From: Malus domestica
Lineage: Eukaryota; Streptophyta; Magnoliopsida; Rosales; Rosaceae
Direction: 5' to 3'
NCBI RefSeq assembly: GCF_042453785.1
Contig: NC_091673.1
Coordinates: forward strand, 69,501-133,500
Length of the DNA: 64,000 nucleotides
The notes below the pieces were generated by a model. The model did no database searches, was not told where the DNA came from, and saw nothing but the letters and a program-made list of their open reading frames with translations. This document shows, one piece after another, positions 1-10,687 of the stretch. The position numbers and the translations under genes were made by a program. Position 1 is the first letter of the stretch, and every line of letters starts with the position of its first letter.

Positions 1-214
1 AAATTAAGGGAATACTACCTCAACCTACATGCTCCACTCACAAAGCTTCAACATACAAGCTTCAACAAAAGAAAATTCAGAGAACTTAGCGCATAAGGCT
101 TTGGTGTATTCAACACAATACGTTGAAATGAAGGAAAGCTATTTATTGATATCCCTGATAAGTCACAAATATGTACATATACATGAGTCAAAATAAACAA
201 ACAAAAGGGAGCCT

Positions 215-895
215 TCACAAAGGTTGCTTAGGAGAAGTCTCAGTAGTCGGTAGAGCCCCAGAAAGAGCAGGCACTGGAGGGGGATCATTTGGAGCCTCAG
301 TACTGGACAGAACCCTAGAAGGAGGAGGCAGCAGAGGTTGATCATTTGGAGCTTCATTACGCGGTACAGCCCCAGAAGACGAAGGCAATAAATGCCTTTG
401 GAACAAACCCACAAATCTCTGATGATCAAGTAAAACCTGACCATCAGATTCCTTCATCTGGTCAAGCTTCCTCTTCATGTTTGTAGCATAGTCATGTGCG
501 AGCCGATGCAACTGTTTATTCTCATGCTTGAGCCCTCTAATCTCCTGTTTGAGACTCATCACTTCAGCCGCCAATGATTCAACTTGGCGGGTTCGAGCAA
601 ATAGGCGTTGGGCCATGTTAGACACAGAACCTGCACACTGAACACTGAGAGCCAGATAATCCTTAACCGCCAACTCATCAGACCGTTTGGAAAGTAGTCT
701 GTTATCTTTAGGAGTGAGAAGGTTCCTGGCCACTACCGCAGCGGTCATATCATTCTTCATCACGGAATCCCCAACAGTAAGAGGACCAGTAGGGGAGACG
801 AAGGATGGGCGCCATATGTTGTCTGGAGAAGGCGTGGCTGCCTCTTCAACAAGGTTCAAGTCAAAACGACGGTCGGAGGGGCCAGACATTTTCAA
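215..895 (-). CDS. Transposon-borne coiled-coil (gag-like) protein, 226 aa
   Basis: The ORF opens with MKMSGPSDRRFDLNLVEE, has a helical, heptad-like stretch around residues 95-150 (leucine, glutamate and lysine rich) and ends in a proline-rich tail with two diverged repeats of an 'EAPNDPPP'-type motif. I recall near-identical proteins annotated many times over in apple and pear genomes, which points to a transposon product, not a host gene. It lies in an LTR-element remnant and looks whole. No enzymatic motif is present. A gag or accessory role is inference. Confidence 0.5.
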   Translation of the reverse strand: MKMSGPSDRRFDLNLVEEAATPSPDNIWRPSFVSPTGPLTVGDSVMKNDMTAAVVARNLLTPKDNRLLSKRSDELAVKDYLALSVQCAGSVSNMAQRLFARTRQVESLAAEVMSLKQEIRGLKHENKQLHRLAHDYATNMKRKLDQMKESDGQVLLDHQRFVGLFQRHLLPSSSGAVPRNEAPNDQPLLPPPSRVLSSTEAPNDPPPVPALSGALPTTETSPKQPL

Positions 896-1023
896 AGGTG
901 TTGAAGAGAGAAGAGGTCGGACAAATCAAGATCTTAGAAGTGCAAGAATGGAGCTTCTACTGGTGGAGATTCAAGTGTGCTTTGGAACTTAATGTCAGCC
1001 TCTATAAAAATCTGCACTCGACG

Positions 1024-1220
1024 GAGCTTCAGAAATCGAAGAGGCGTTTGCTTTCTCAAAAGCTGGGCTGCTCAGAGACCACGAGACGTTTGCTTTCTCA
1101 AAAGTTGGGCTGCTCAAAAACCACGAAGGCCGATCTCAGAAATCGAAGAGGCGCTTGCTTTCTCAAAAGCTGGGCTGCTCAGAGACCACGAGGGCCGATC
1201 TCAGAAATCGAAGAGGCACC
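1024..1220. repeat. Short tandem repeat inside the LTR remnant
   Basis: Three imperfect copies of a 60-80 bp unit built around 'cagaaatcgaagaggc', 'tttctcaaaag', 'tgggctgctc' and 'accacgag'. Part of the surrounding LTR-element fossil. Confidence 0.75.
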
Positions 1221-2870
1221 TACTTTTCCAGCCTTGTCAGCACCTGTCAGCTTTGCGGAAATTATGGGCATTATGTCGAAGATTTCTGGTGAAGTATAAA
1301 GCACATGAATCTTACTGTTCAATCACCCACTTCCCACACGCAACATTAGCTCATGGGTACCACAGATAACTTTGCCAAAGTTCTCTGACAAAGTTGAGAC
1401 ACGTGAAGCTTGCAGCTCCCACTACACCGCTCTGACCAAGAAGGGTAAAAGAATATCAAAGAAACAGCACTAACAAAGTTTAGACACATAAATTTTGAAG
1501 GTCTAGCTACCATATTATTACCCACAAGGGTAAAGGAATAGCATTACTACTTGTTGTTAGGGAGACTCCTATATATGTTGACCTTCATCCCTAACAGACA
1601 GGCAGACCTGCAAAAATGCTCAACCCTTCCTCATATCTGAGAGGGCACTCCCAAAGAAGCCTTTCGAAATATTCAGCTTTCTTTCCCCCCGATAATACCT
1701 CTGCAAACAAGCTATACTAGAGCAAGAATATCTCATATCATCAGGGTTAAAAGCAAGAGTATCCCATATCATGTTTTTTCCCTGTCTTTTCCTTTGGCCT
1801 TGTTCTTACCTACAAGACAAGGAGAAAGAGAGCAATCAGTCAGCACTTGGAATCAAGCTTCCAGTCAGGAACTGACTGCCTGGAACCCCTTACTTGATTA
1901 CTTACCTGGCATTGCTCTCGAGTACTCATCTTCAACATCTTATGCTTCCAGGGAAGATACCGCATCTGCCTGAGGAACATATAGGGCAAGTGAGAAGGAT
2001 ACAAGGAAGCATGTGGAGACAAGCGTAACAGCACACGTTCCGATACATCCACTACTCTGTCAAAAGCAAAAGTATCCCATATCAGCAGGGTCGAACGTAC
2101 TATAGATTTGATGGACTTGTTTTGACCCTCAAATTCTTCAGTCGGCCTTATACTCTGGAGGAAACCAGAAAACCCTCCAGCCCAGTTCAAGAATAAGCCT
2201 GTGGAAAGTTACTTCTTCAAAAGCAAAAGTATCCCATATCATCTCTTCTCATTTTTCTTCTTTTTATCCTTCATGCTGCCTGCAAGATAGGGAGAATGTG
2301 AACAATCAGCCGGAACTCGAAATCAAAGTTCTGATCTGGGACTGATTGCTTGGAGCTCTGATTGCTTACCTTGTCTGTCACCTCTTTCAGCAGATCCCCT
2401 AGCTCGGCGACTTGGAGGACTCCTACTACATGGTTTGTATCGCGTTTGACCAAGCCTGAAACTACAAGTAAGCTTCAAGTGAAATTGATACATTACCTTG
2501 TGCATCTCCACCAGTTAAAGATACCACCCCTGGATGGAGGAAGAGTACTTCCAGAGAAGATGCCACATCTACCTACGAGACAGATAAGGCAAGTCAAGAC
2601 GATACCACACTCCGGAACTTAGAAGTTTCGTGATTACGAGATCATTCTCCCACAATATTTCCTAATGTCATTTGTACTAAATCATTCACTTGTACTCACT
2701 AAAAGAGAGCTTTAACCTATGTACTTGTGTAAACCCTTCACAATTAATGAGAACTCCTCTATTTCATGGACGTAGCCAATATGGGTGAACCACGTACATC
2801 TGGTGTTTGCTTTCCTATATCTATCCATTTATATACTTATCCAAACTAATGACCGGAGCAATCTAGCGAC

Positions 2871-3505
2871 GATCACAAAAAGTGACCGTTTTCGCTACCT
2901 AGGATCTATCTTGCAAGAGAACGGAGAATTAGATGGAGATCTCAACCATAGAATACAAGCTGGATGGATGAAGTGTAAGAGTGCATCCGTCGTGTTGTGT
3001 GATCGTCGTAGGTCACTGAAGCTCAAGGGAAAATTCTATAGGACGGCAATAAGGCCAGCGATGTTGTATGGCACAGAATGTTGGACGGTGAAGCATCAAC
3101 ACGTACACAAAATGGGTGTAGCGGAGATAAGGATGCTTCGTGGGATGTTTCGTGGGATGTGTGGGTACACGAGAAAGGAGAAGATTGTGAATGAGGATAT
3201 CCGAGGTAAAGTAGGAGTAGCCGAAGTTGAAGGACAGATGAGAGAAAATCGGTTACGGTGGTTTGGACATGTGCAAAGAAGGCCTACTGACGCTCCGGTT
3301 CGAAGATGTGACTATGGAACAGAGGTTCGGGGCGGAAGGGGTAGAGGAAGACCTAGGAAAACTTTGGAAGAGACCCTAAGAAAAGACTTAGAGTACTTGG
3401 ATCTAACGGAGGACATGACACAAAACTGAGCGCAATGACGTTATAGGATTCATATAACCGACCCCACTTAATAAGAAAATGCTTTGTTGTTGTTGTTGTT
3501 GGTAA
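2871..3505 (+). mobile_element. 5'-truncated RTE-type LINE, 3' end of the reverse-transcriptase ORF
   Basis: From about 2871 the frame reads SDRFRYLGSILQENGELD and continues through AIRPAMLYGTECW, WFGHVQRRPTDAPVRR and GRGRPRKTLEETL to a stop at 3427-3429. This is the C-terminal part of the ORF of plant RTE-clade non-LTR retrotransposons. Downstream the typical 3' tail follows: 'ccgaccccacttaataag', then a (TTG)n run at 3485-3502, the RTE hallmark. All of the endonuclease and most of the RT are missing, the usual result of 5' truncation on insertion. The first 30 or so residues of the open frame (from 2785) come from the abutting LTR sequence. I could not recognise a target duplication. Confidence 0.85.
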
Positions 3506-4893
3506 ACTCTCAAAATCAGCTTTATTTCAAAGTTTTGAATGAAAATAAGCCCAAAACTTAAGCTGGAAATAACGGCTTCCAAAAACCAGCTTATGTTAAA
3601 AAACACGGGTGAACAGTACTCTTTAATGAATTTTTCAATAACGCAAAATTGCCTCATCCTTTCCTCACACTTTCAGAACACGCCGCTCGTATCAGCATGC
3701 CTCTCGCACCCAAACCAGAAAACTTCATTCCTGGCGATCTCTCTTGTTCTCCCAGCGATCTCTCTCGTTCTCCAGGTCACGTTCTCCGGCTCGGCGTCCT
3801 TCCTCTGGTAAGCTTCTCTTGTCTAAAATTTTGTTATTCATTTGTTTGGATTTATAAATTTGGGGATGGGAGAGTGAGAGTGAAAGAGGGGTGGGGGAAA
3901 AAGATTGGGGATGGAGGGTCGGGAACAAATTAATTGGGGAAGGTGATATGGTTTGTGGAAAAAATTAATTGGGAAAAAAATTAATTGGGGAAAAAATTAG
4001 GGTTTGTGGAAGGTCTGCTTCTGATTTATCTTAGGGTTTAGGTATATAAGAAAGGATGAAGCTCTGCTCTACTTCTGATTTGTCCTGCTACTGATCTGTG
4101 AACTCTGCTCTGCTTATTGGTGGATGCAGGTTTTTAATTATTTAAGCTTAGTGTATATGTTGTCTACTATAATTTCTCTTTTCGGGTTGATTTTGTGCAT
4201 ATGATCCATCTATCCTATCCTTATTGGGTTAAGGTTAGGCTACTCGAACAAGTGCCTAATCTTAAGCGCCTTCATGTGCAAAATTGGTTGTTCATAGTAA
4301 TCTTTTTATATCTCTGTTATGATCAATTGTTGTTCATATTGTTTCGATTGTGGTTAACTTAAGGTGGTTTTGTTCTTCTTCTGTTGTGTATGCAAACTAT
4401 GGAAAAAAGGTGAGATATGTGTAGCAATGTAGTTGGTATTGTGATTATGGGAAGTCTTCTCGTAGATTGGCTAAATTTGGATTTTTTTTTTTCGGACATG
4501 GTGGTATATCCATGTATTTTTGAATGAGACTCTCTTAGGAATTGAAAGAGATAAGAAATTAATAACATGAGAAAAAGTAAGGCCTTAATCCTAAAGAAAA
4601 CACAAACTGCACACCAAAATAAATGAAAACTATGATTTGAATATACGTATGGATGGCGCAGGAGCAGGAGCATGGGGGGCATACCTCTGGATTTGTTCTA
4701 GATCAAACAACAACCTTTAGAAGGTTTCTCTGCATATCGGTTTAAGCCAAATATATTCTATTAGAGGGGCACCTCTATAGTTGTTTATATGTGTAAAGAT
4801 CCATGATAATCCTTTAGAGTTAGATAAATATATTACACTGCTCAATTTGGGTAGCACCATAGCAGTATTGTCATGCAAATGTTTTACCTCAAG

Positions 4894-5098
4894 TATCTAA
4901 AGATGTTTGCTAACTAGAGGTCGCACTTGGTGTGATGGCAAGTGCCTTCGCCCATGAGCGGTAGGTCTCGGGTTCGAGACGTGGGAGCAGCCTCTCCATA
5001 AATAGGGGTAAGGCTAGCCGACATTCACCTCTCCCAGACCCTGCGTAAAGCGGGAGCCTTGTGCACTGGGTACTACTACCTATCTAAAGATGTTTGCT
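4894..5098 (+). mobile_element. Au-type SINE with perfect 18-bp target site duplication
   Basis: tRNA-derived SINE at 4912-5080. A-box-like sequence follows 'cttggtgtgatgg', the B box 'ggttcgagac' is at 4971-4980, and the 3' end reads 'gtgcactgggtac', the signature of Au SINEs. It is bounded by an exact direct repeat 'tatctaaagatgtttgct' at 4894-4911 and 5081-5098. The perfect duplication indicates a fairly recent insertion. A second copy sits at about 25905-26058. Confidence 0.9.
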
Positions 5099-5426
5099 CT
5101 GTTGTCAATGTATTAAACTGCTCCCTGTCCAATGTGTTTGACATATGTTAAGTCAAGGAATAGACAAACTACAGCACAGTCATCTACATTGGAAGTTGGG
5201 TACTTCTGTCTCCACGCTCGAACTGCTGTCTCTACCAGTGCTCGAGCTGCAGAAGAACGTGCTCGGGCTGTTGTTATAAATCTACCACTTCTTTTTTAGA
5301 GAGGACATCCCAAATCTGCCAAGAAAGTTTTAATCTTAGATTCCAAGAGCACGAGGAATAAGAGGGGGAAAAGGAAAGGAAATGTTATATATATCTTTTG
5401 TAAGTAGCATAAATTAGCTGGCTACG

Positions 5427-5489
5427 CACCCCATCAGTAGCCAGGACTATAAATTCATCCCTCTCTGTGAGACGCCAATAGGATACATC
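5427..5489 (-). pseudogene. Fragment of a PP2C-family protein phosphatase gene
   Basis: On the minus strand the frame reads DVSYWRLTERDEFIVLATDG, the conserved PP2C segment in which an RLT-DEF stretch leads to the metal-binding 'LATDG' motif. After that the frame runs into unrelated residues (VRSQLIYATYKRY) where a working enzyme would continue with W-DV. Just upstream on the minus strand lies an acceptor-like 'ttactag'. No other PP2C exon is seen nearby. I read it as an isolated exon scrap, antisense to the doubtful gene here, carried by a transposon or left from a decayed gene. Confidence 0.6.
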
Positions 5490-6160
5490 TAGTAAGCAAA
5501 CCACAGTTGACCATAGTATGCATTCCTTGTATACTATTGCAGGTAGATGAAAGCCATTATCCAATGTACAAGGAAAATTCACTCTCTAAAATTTATGAGA
5601 AGTTATTTCTAATATTTCTGGCCCCAAGACCTGTCATTGAACTGGAGCATCCAGTACGCAGGTGTTGTATCAGTTACTTCAGACATTTATCTTTTTCTTT
5701 GTTGGGAAAATATGAATTTACGGTCTTTGCTGAATGTTGGTGTGGCATAAGACTTCTAGCATTGAGTATTTATGTGTGTTTAGGCGTTTCCAGCCCCTTC
5801 GTATATTTACTTTAGCTCACACTACACTGTTGTAGACCTTTCTAATGCTAAAGTTTTTTCTTGGTGTATTTTTCCCCCTAATGTTAAAGGGCATATCATG
5901 CATTACTTACGAGAAAACAACACACGATGCCCTGTTGCAGGTATATTTATTTTTTGTTCCCCTACATCAGTTGGACTTATACTTTGGTGAGATTGCTAAA
6001 CCCTTTTGCTTTTTCCTCCTATCAGCTTGCCCTGCGAAATTGAAGTCAAATAAAGTGAAGGATGATCCACTGTTAGCCGCTGATATTGATGAATTGCGTA
6101 AAACGCAGAATCAGAATGTCACGGCTGATGTGATGGACATCACTGAGTTTGAAGAGTGAT

Positions 6161-6930
6161 TGGATGATTTCGGGATGTGAAAAGTTTCTAAAATGACATT
6201 TCAGCTTTAGCTATTTCAACATGCTTTTAGGTCGTTGTGAAGTAGTCGTGTATTCTGTAGAATGGTTTTGTATAGAGTGACCTGATTTTATGATTTTGCA
6301 TATGTAGTACTAGTAGTTGAAAGCACTTCCAGTTCATTCTCTCTGTTGAATTCTTTTAGACTGCATTTAGACAAGTGCGTTAACATGAGGCATTTAGTTG
6401 GATTTCCTAATTCAAATTGTATTGGATAAATCTCATTATTCTATATTTGAAGTGGTTTAGAGAGTAACTGTGAAAGAACCCGTTAACCTAGTTGTACAAT
6501 GAACAAAGTTGGAACTCACAACTTCTATGGGCCGTGCCAATAGGAAATAGAATAGCGGTAAGTTTGTCATACTAATTAATATTTAAGATAAAGTTTAAAT
6601 ATTTTGCTTTTAAAAATAACGTATATTTTGTAATTCACCTTTATTTGTTAAGAAAATTAAATTAATGGCACATATAGTATTATACCCTTTTTGGTCATTT
6701 CACATAGTCATAGCTGTTTTACATAAAAGTTTACCAAACACTGTAATACTGTTTTTTTTTTTTCCAAAAGCACTTTTACAAAAAAGTTTTCCAAACACTC
6801 TGCTGTTTTATTTTACAACTGATTATTCTCACAGCACAACAAAATTTTTTTTTTTTAAAGCACAGCAATACCAAACTAGCCCTAGACTAGTTTTCGAAAG
6901 TCAATCAAATCCAATCATGATGAAAGGTTT
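6161..6930. other. Intergenic, probable MITE at about 6690-6895
   Basis: No gene seen. The stretch 6690-6895 has poly-T/A runs and repeated 'ccaaacactg' / 'ccaaactagccc' phrases common at the ends of Rosaceae MITEs, but I could not define both ends. Confidence 0.3.
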
Positions 6931-9900
6931 GTAGAAATTCACATTTTTGCGATATGACTATCTACTTTAAGGTATGTGATTATTCCTGTATTTATTTGAG
7001 ACTTTCCTAAATTTGTGGGGTGGTCATAGGAGCAAGTTTTGCATAATAATATTAATTTACTAACACTTCATGTGTGGCAATTATACGTTATAGTGTTCAT
7101 ATATAACGGATATGATTTCAATTCCTTACCAATGCACTAACAATAATATTATTAGCAAGTATGGCAAACGGGCTACGACAGAAGGCTTTATATCCTTTGG
7201 ATACGTACTAGTTTCAAACTTGGTGCAAAAGCCACTATTGGCCTTGAGAATACTATATAAATTGTGGGGGTTTGCAACTTATTAGTACCTAAACCATTAT
7301 TAATTCTATAAGCTTTCTACTGAACCCAAAAGATACGTAGAGTATCCTAGCTTGCAGTCATGATCTGATGTCAACAACACCCATTTGAAATATGTATATA
7401 ACTAGAATAAAACATGTCATTGCCTCTTCTTCCTTCATTTGTCTCTTTGGCTGCTATGCTGCTTCTACTATTCCAGTAAATTTTATTTAGACAATTTCTT
7501 ATAACTATTGGCATATGATATAATCTTCTTTTGCATTAGCTTTACCCGTGTGATATAGCATGGTATGCATTTAATTCAGTTTTTACTCTCAATTTGTATT
7601 CGGTTTATAATGATCATCAAAGATGTATCTTAATTATTAAATGAGTTATGATGGCGTGCCATTGCTAATTGGCCATTACTGCTTACTCATAATTTTTATT
7701 CGTGTTTTGACATTTACCAGCATGCTATAATATCTATGAGATATTGTTGAATACTTGCAAATTATTATTTTTATATCTTCAACTTGTGGGGTGGAGAGTC
7801 CCTTCACGGAAAAGTTTTTTTGCAGATGGTGACATACTAGAAAAATGTGGGGGTATATCTCAGCACAAGGGATTGGAAAGTTATATTCTGGGTACAAAAC
7901 ACATAAGAGGTAGTCTTGATTAATGACTGATGTGTGACATGCAGGTTGAAGAGTTTAGGCTAATTAAGTGCCTAAACCTGTTTGAGTTTTTCAATTATTT
8001 ATGGGAAAGACCATTGTATATCCCCCTTTACGGAAGATGTCAAGTTTATCTAAGTCTGTATAGTGATAGCCTAGGGATAGCTTGAGCCAAATATGAATTT
8101 ATTTAGGGAAACGCATCCTCTCCGGATCCCTTTTCACCTAGTCCGGGATCCGGGCCGTTGAAAATTTGATCCAACGGTTACAAACAAGAGGCCCCTTTAA
8201 AAGTAATAATAAATGTAGCCGTTGGATCATTCTAACGGTTCGAATCCTGAACTAGGTGAATTTGGTTTAAAGGAATTCGAAGAAGATCCCTTTCCTTTAT
8301 TTAGCATATGCATATGCACTTGTCATAATTAATTTGATTCTTCCCTCTTTCTTATTTTCTACAAATAGGGCTAAGAGAATAAGACAGGTTACATTTCAAA
8401 TTGACTAATTCGCATATTTCCTCATTGGTTTTTATGGCTGCTATATTGTTTTCCACAATGTCAATACAATTTAATTAAGAAACAATATAGATATGTAAAT
8501 TTTATAGCATTTTAAATTGTGGGGGGCTTTCCATTTCAATTTTGCTTGGAGGAATTAAATTAGATGCTTTGTACGATTATTAGTATTATAAATGAGCTTT
8601 ACCATACATCTTTTAGATGTAATCACTAATGAGTTTGTTCAAGTGAAATTCAGGACATCAATGAAAATTGTTGGGGTTGGAGGAGAGCCCGGTATGCTGG
8701 ATAAACTTTGACGTACTTGAAAATGTGGGAGTATGCTAAGTTTTTTATTTGGGCAGGTGTACCGAAAGTTCCATTGACCATTCCAAAGGCATATTCTGAA
8801 TGCTAAATAATTTGAGGTACTATATAGTTTATATTAATTAGAAATGAATGGTAATTTTTTTTTTTTTTTAAACAGCTTATGGTAACGTTATACGTGCAAA
8901 TGCCATATTATGTTGAGAAGTCATGCTTGGGAGAGACAGCTTAAATAGATATGCAGGTGCACCTTGGATTGGAACATGAGTTGACACTCATTTGGAAAAA
9001 GATATTTGGTGAGGCTTAACAACATTTTTGTTATATCCCAATTTATATGGACGTGACCCTGTATTTGGTTGAGAGATATCCCACTATTGTGGAAGACAAC
9101 AATGTGTTTGGTTTGAGGTATCCCACTAATTGTGGAAGAGACTATAAATTTATCTGTGTCTGTGTGGCGATAGCCTAGCTATAAGAGCTTGAGTTAAATA
9201 TAAATTTATTTTGCATATATGCATTTGACATAATATGTTTGAGGTCAGAAATGGATCTAGCTAATCCTCTTACAAATCCACTAAACTAAATGCTAGTGAT
9301 GATTATTACATCGAGGGGGATGAGACGTATGCCTATAACATCAATCAAGAGTGATGGTAACCCAACCAATGTGAGTGGAGACCCCAAGAAGTAGGTTCAT
9401 ATGGGTAAGAACAAGTCACTTGTTGATTGGGCGTGCTTTATCAATTTATATCAATAACTCTATTGAGAGTCTATCCATGTGGTGTAGAGAGTGCAACTAC
9501 AGTAGCTTGTGATGTTAAACTTATGTTCTTAATGAATACCATAACGTATATATACTTGGTGTGCTTGACTACAGTGCACATTTGATGGATTCACCTATTT
9601 GAGTGTGGGAGTGGGGCCGTTTCCTATGAGAGTTTAGGCAGGTTCTCTAGAGCATTTATGAATACCCAGGTGGGCGCATGGCCTATTCGCGCCAACCCGC
9701 TGAACATGCTCGATTCCGAGGATTCAATGTGGATGGTTAGTCCTATGATTCACGCAAAGAAATATTGATTAATAGAAAAGTTAATTTTCACCAAATTTCT
9801 GTGAGTTACGCCTAACTCGTCCTAAGGCTTGTTCATAGTCCAAAAGATATCAGTACTGACGTGTTGGATTCTCACTTTCCTTTGGTACTTCCTTGTCCTC

Positions 9901-9965
9901 TTTAAACTTGTGTTTCTCAAATTCCTTTTGGTGATTCGATTTGTATTTTGTAATATGTGGGGGAT
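6931..9965 (+). mobile_element. Non-coding LTR-retrotransposon-derived sequence with duplicated units
   Basis: There is no coding capacity. Two diverged units share an order of motifs: 'gatagcctagggatagcttgag' type sequence at about 8065-8088 and its relative at about 9167-9193, each followed by 'aaatttattt' and an AT-rich 'catatgcat' stretch. Purine tracts of the 'gtggggg' type recur at about 7013, 7264, 7785, 8519, 8724 and 9956. The last directly precedes a TG-starting LTR, as a polypurine tract does. I infer the downstream non-coding part of a copia-like element. It is a fossil; its 5' limit is unclear. Confidence 0.45.
8098..8304. mobile_element. Mutator-like MITE, 189 bp, with 9-bp target duplication
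   Basis: Element 8107-8295, flanked by 'tttatttag' at 8098-8106 and again at 8296-8304. The ends are inverted: the left begins 'ggaaacgcatcctct' and the reverse complement of the right begins 'ggaaagggatcttct'. A 9-bp duplication fits Mutator-like elements. The related unit at about 9200-9230 lacks the insertion and shows what the empty site looked like. Confidence 0.8.
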
Positions 9966-10687
9966 TGTTGAAATTTTTAATTGGGTATTTCAAAATACAA
10001 CTCTTCATTAGTAACTTTAATATTATTCAATTTGTTTAGAAGTCTTTATTTCAGTTTTTTATTAGTAAAACTAAAAACTGAAGCATTAACTAATTTATAA
10101 TCGTTGTGGCTATAATGTCCAACGTTCTAGACCTTGTTAAATGGCCTTCATGTATAGCCTATTTGTCCTATATATAATATCATCCTCTCTTTGAGGCAAA
10201 GGTGATTTTTTGTGGAGTAATCATCTCTTTCCTTCAACGGACAAACCACACCTAGTTAAAAACAGTCCCACCATCTTCTCCTCTCCTAATCTCTCATATT
10301 ATCTCAAATGCTATTATAATTTCCACCTTTTATATGTTAAAAGAAAGAATCGAGTTGTTCACTCGATTCAAATATTGCGAGTGTACGCTTACAAAGATCA
10401 TAGATTGTTGTATTCTGGAGAGTAGGGCACCATAATCTGCTACACCAAGACATTGTCTTAGAGGGGTAAAGTCTACTCTTAAAGACAATGACTACACGTT
10501 TCAACCTAAAATCTTGTCTAATCAAGGATCGACGAAGAACGTTCTATAACTACAAAAGATAAGTATTTTATCTTATTTGGTTATTTTATTTAATAAAATT
10601 GTGGTGAGAAAATTGTGATATCCTAATATTAATTTTATAGGATTTGTTGTAAGAGAAGTAACATCCGAATTGCCAATATTTCCAACA
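9966..10687 (+). mobile_element. Copia-like 3' LTR (fossil)
   Basis: Begins TGTTGAAATTT just after a 'tgtgggggat' purine tract and ends in 'tttccaaca', giving TG...CA ends over 722 bp. A TATA-like 'ctatatataatatc' near 10168-10181 suits an LTR promoter. No matching second LTR and no pol gene are visible in the window, so the element is incomplete here. Assignment to copia rests on the PPT-LTR junction style and is inference. Confidence 0.55.

Larger units (their letters stand above)
1..2870. mobile_element. LTR-retrotransposon remnant, Rosaceae type, gag-like ORF inside
   Basis: Repeat-like sequence with one long minus-strand ORF (215-895) and otherwise non-coding DNA. It contains a short tandem repeat (about 1024-1220), a diverged internal duplication (motifs around 1750, 2059 and 2219, each with a 'gtatcccatatca' core), a TATA-like stretch near 1570, and near 2766-2830 an LTR-like segment reading 'ggacgtagcc' then 'gggtgaaccacg', a phrase I know from Maleae LTRs. 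It runs off the left edge and meets a LINE fragment on the right. I treat it as a fossil of a large, largely non-coding (LARD-like) LTR element. No pol domain is visible. Exact LTR ends could not be set. Confidence 0.55.
3640..6160 (+). pseudogene. Uncertain gene or gene relics, not recognised
   Basis: Several pieces look exonic on the plus strand. 3682-3811 is C-rich, opens with MPLAPKPENF and ends at a donor-like 'ctg|gtaagc'. After 'attgcag' (to 5540) the frame reads VDESHYPMYKENSLSKIYEKL. At 5910-5940 ITYEKTTHDALLQ ends at 'cag|gtatat'. After 'cctatcag' at 6024 the frame reads CPAKLKSNKVKDDP and ends in VMDITEFEE with a stop at 6157-6159. The last piece has the acidic, exon-like composition of a true C-terminus. 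I do not recognise the protein and could not build one frame across the pieces. It could be a live gene with long introns or a decayed copy. A SINE and an antisense PP2C scrap lie inside it. Confidence 0.3.

Noticed and set aside
4928-4985. tRNA gene
   Set aside because: A and B boxes are present but no cloverleaf closes, and the sequence ends as an Au SINE with target duplication.
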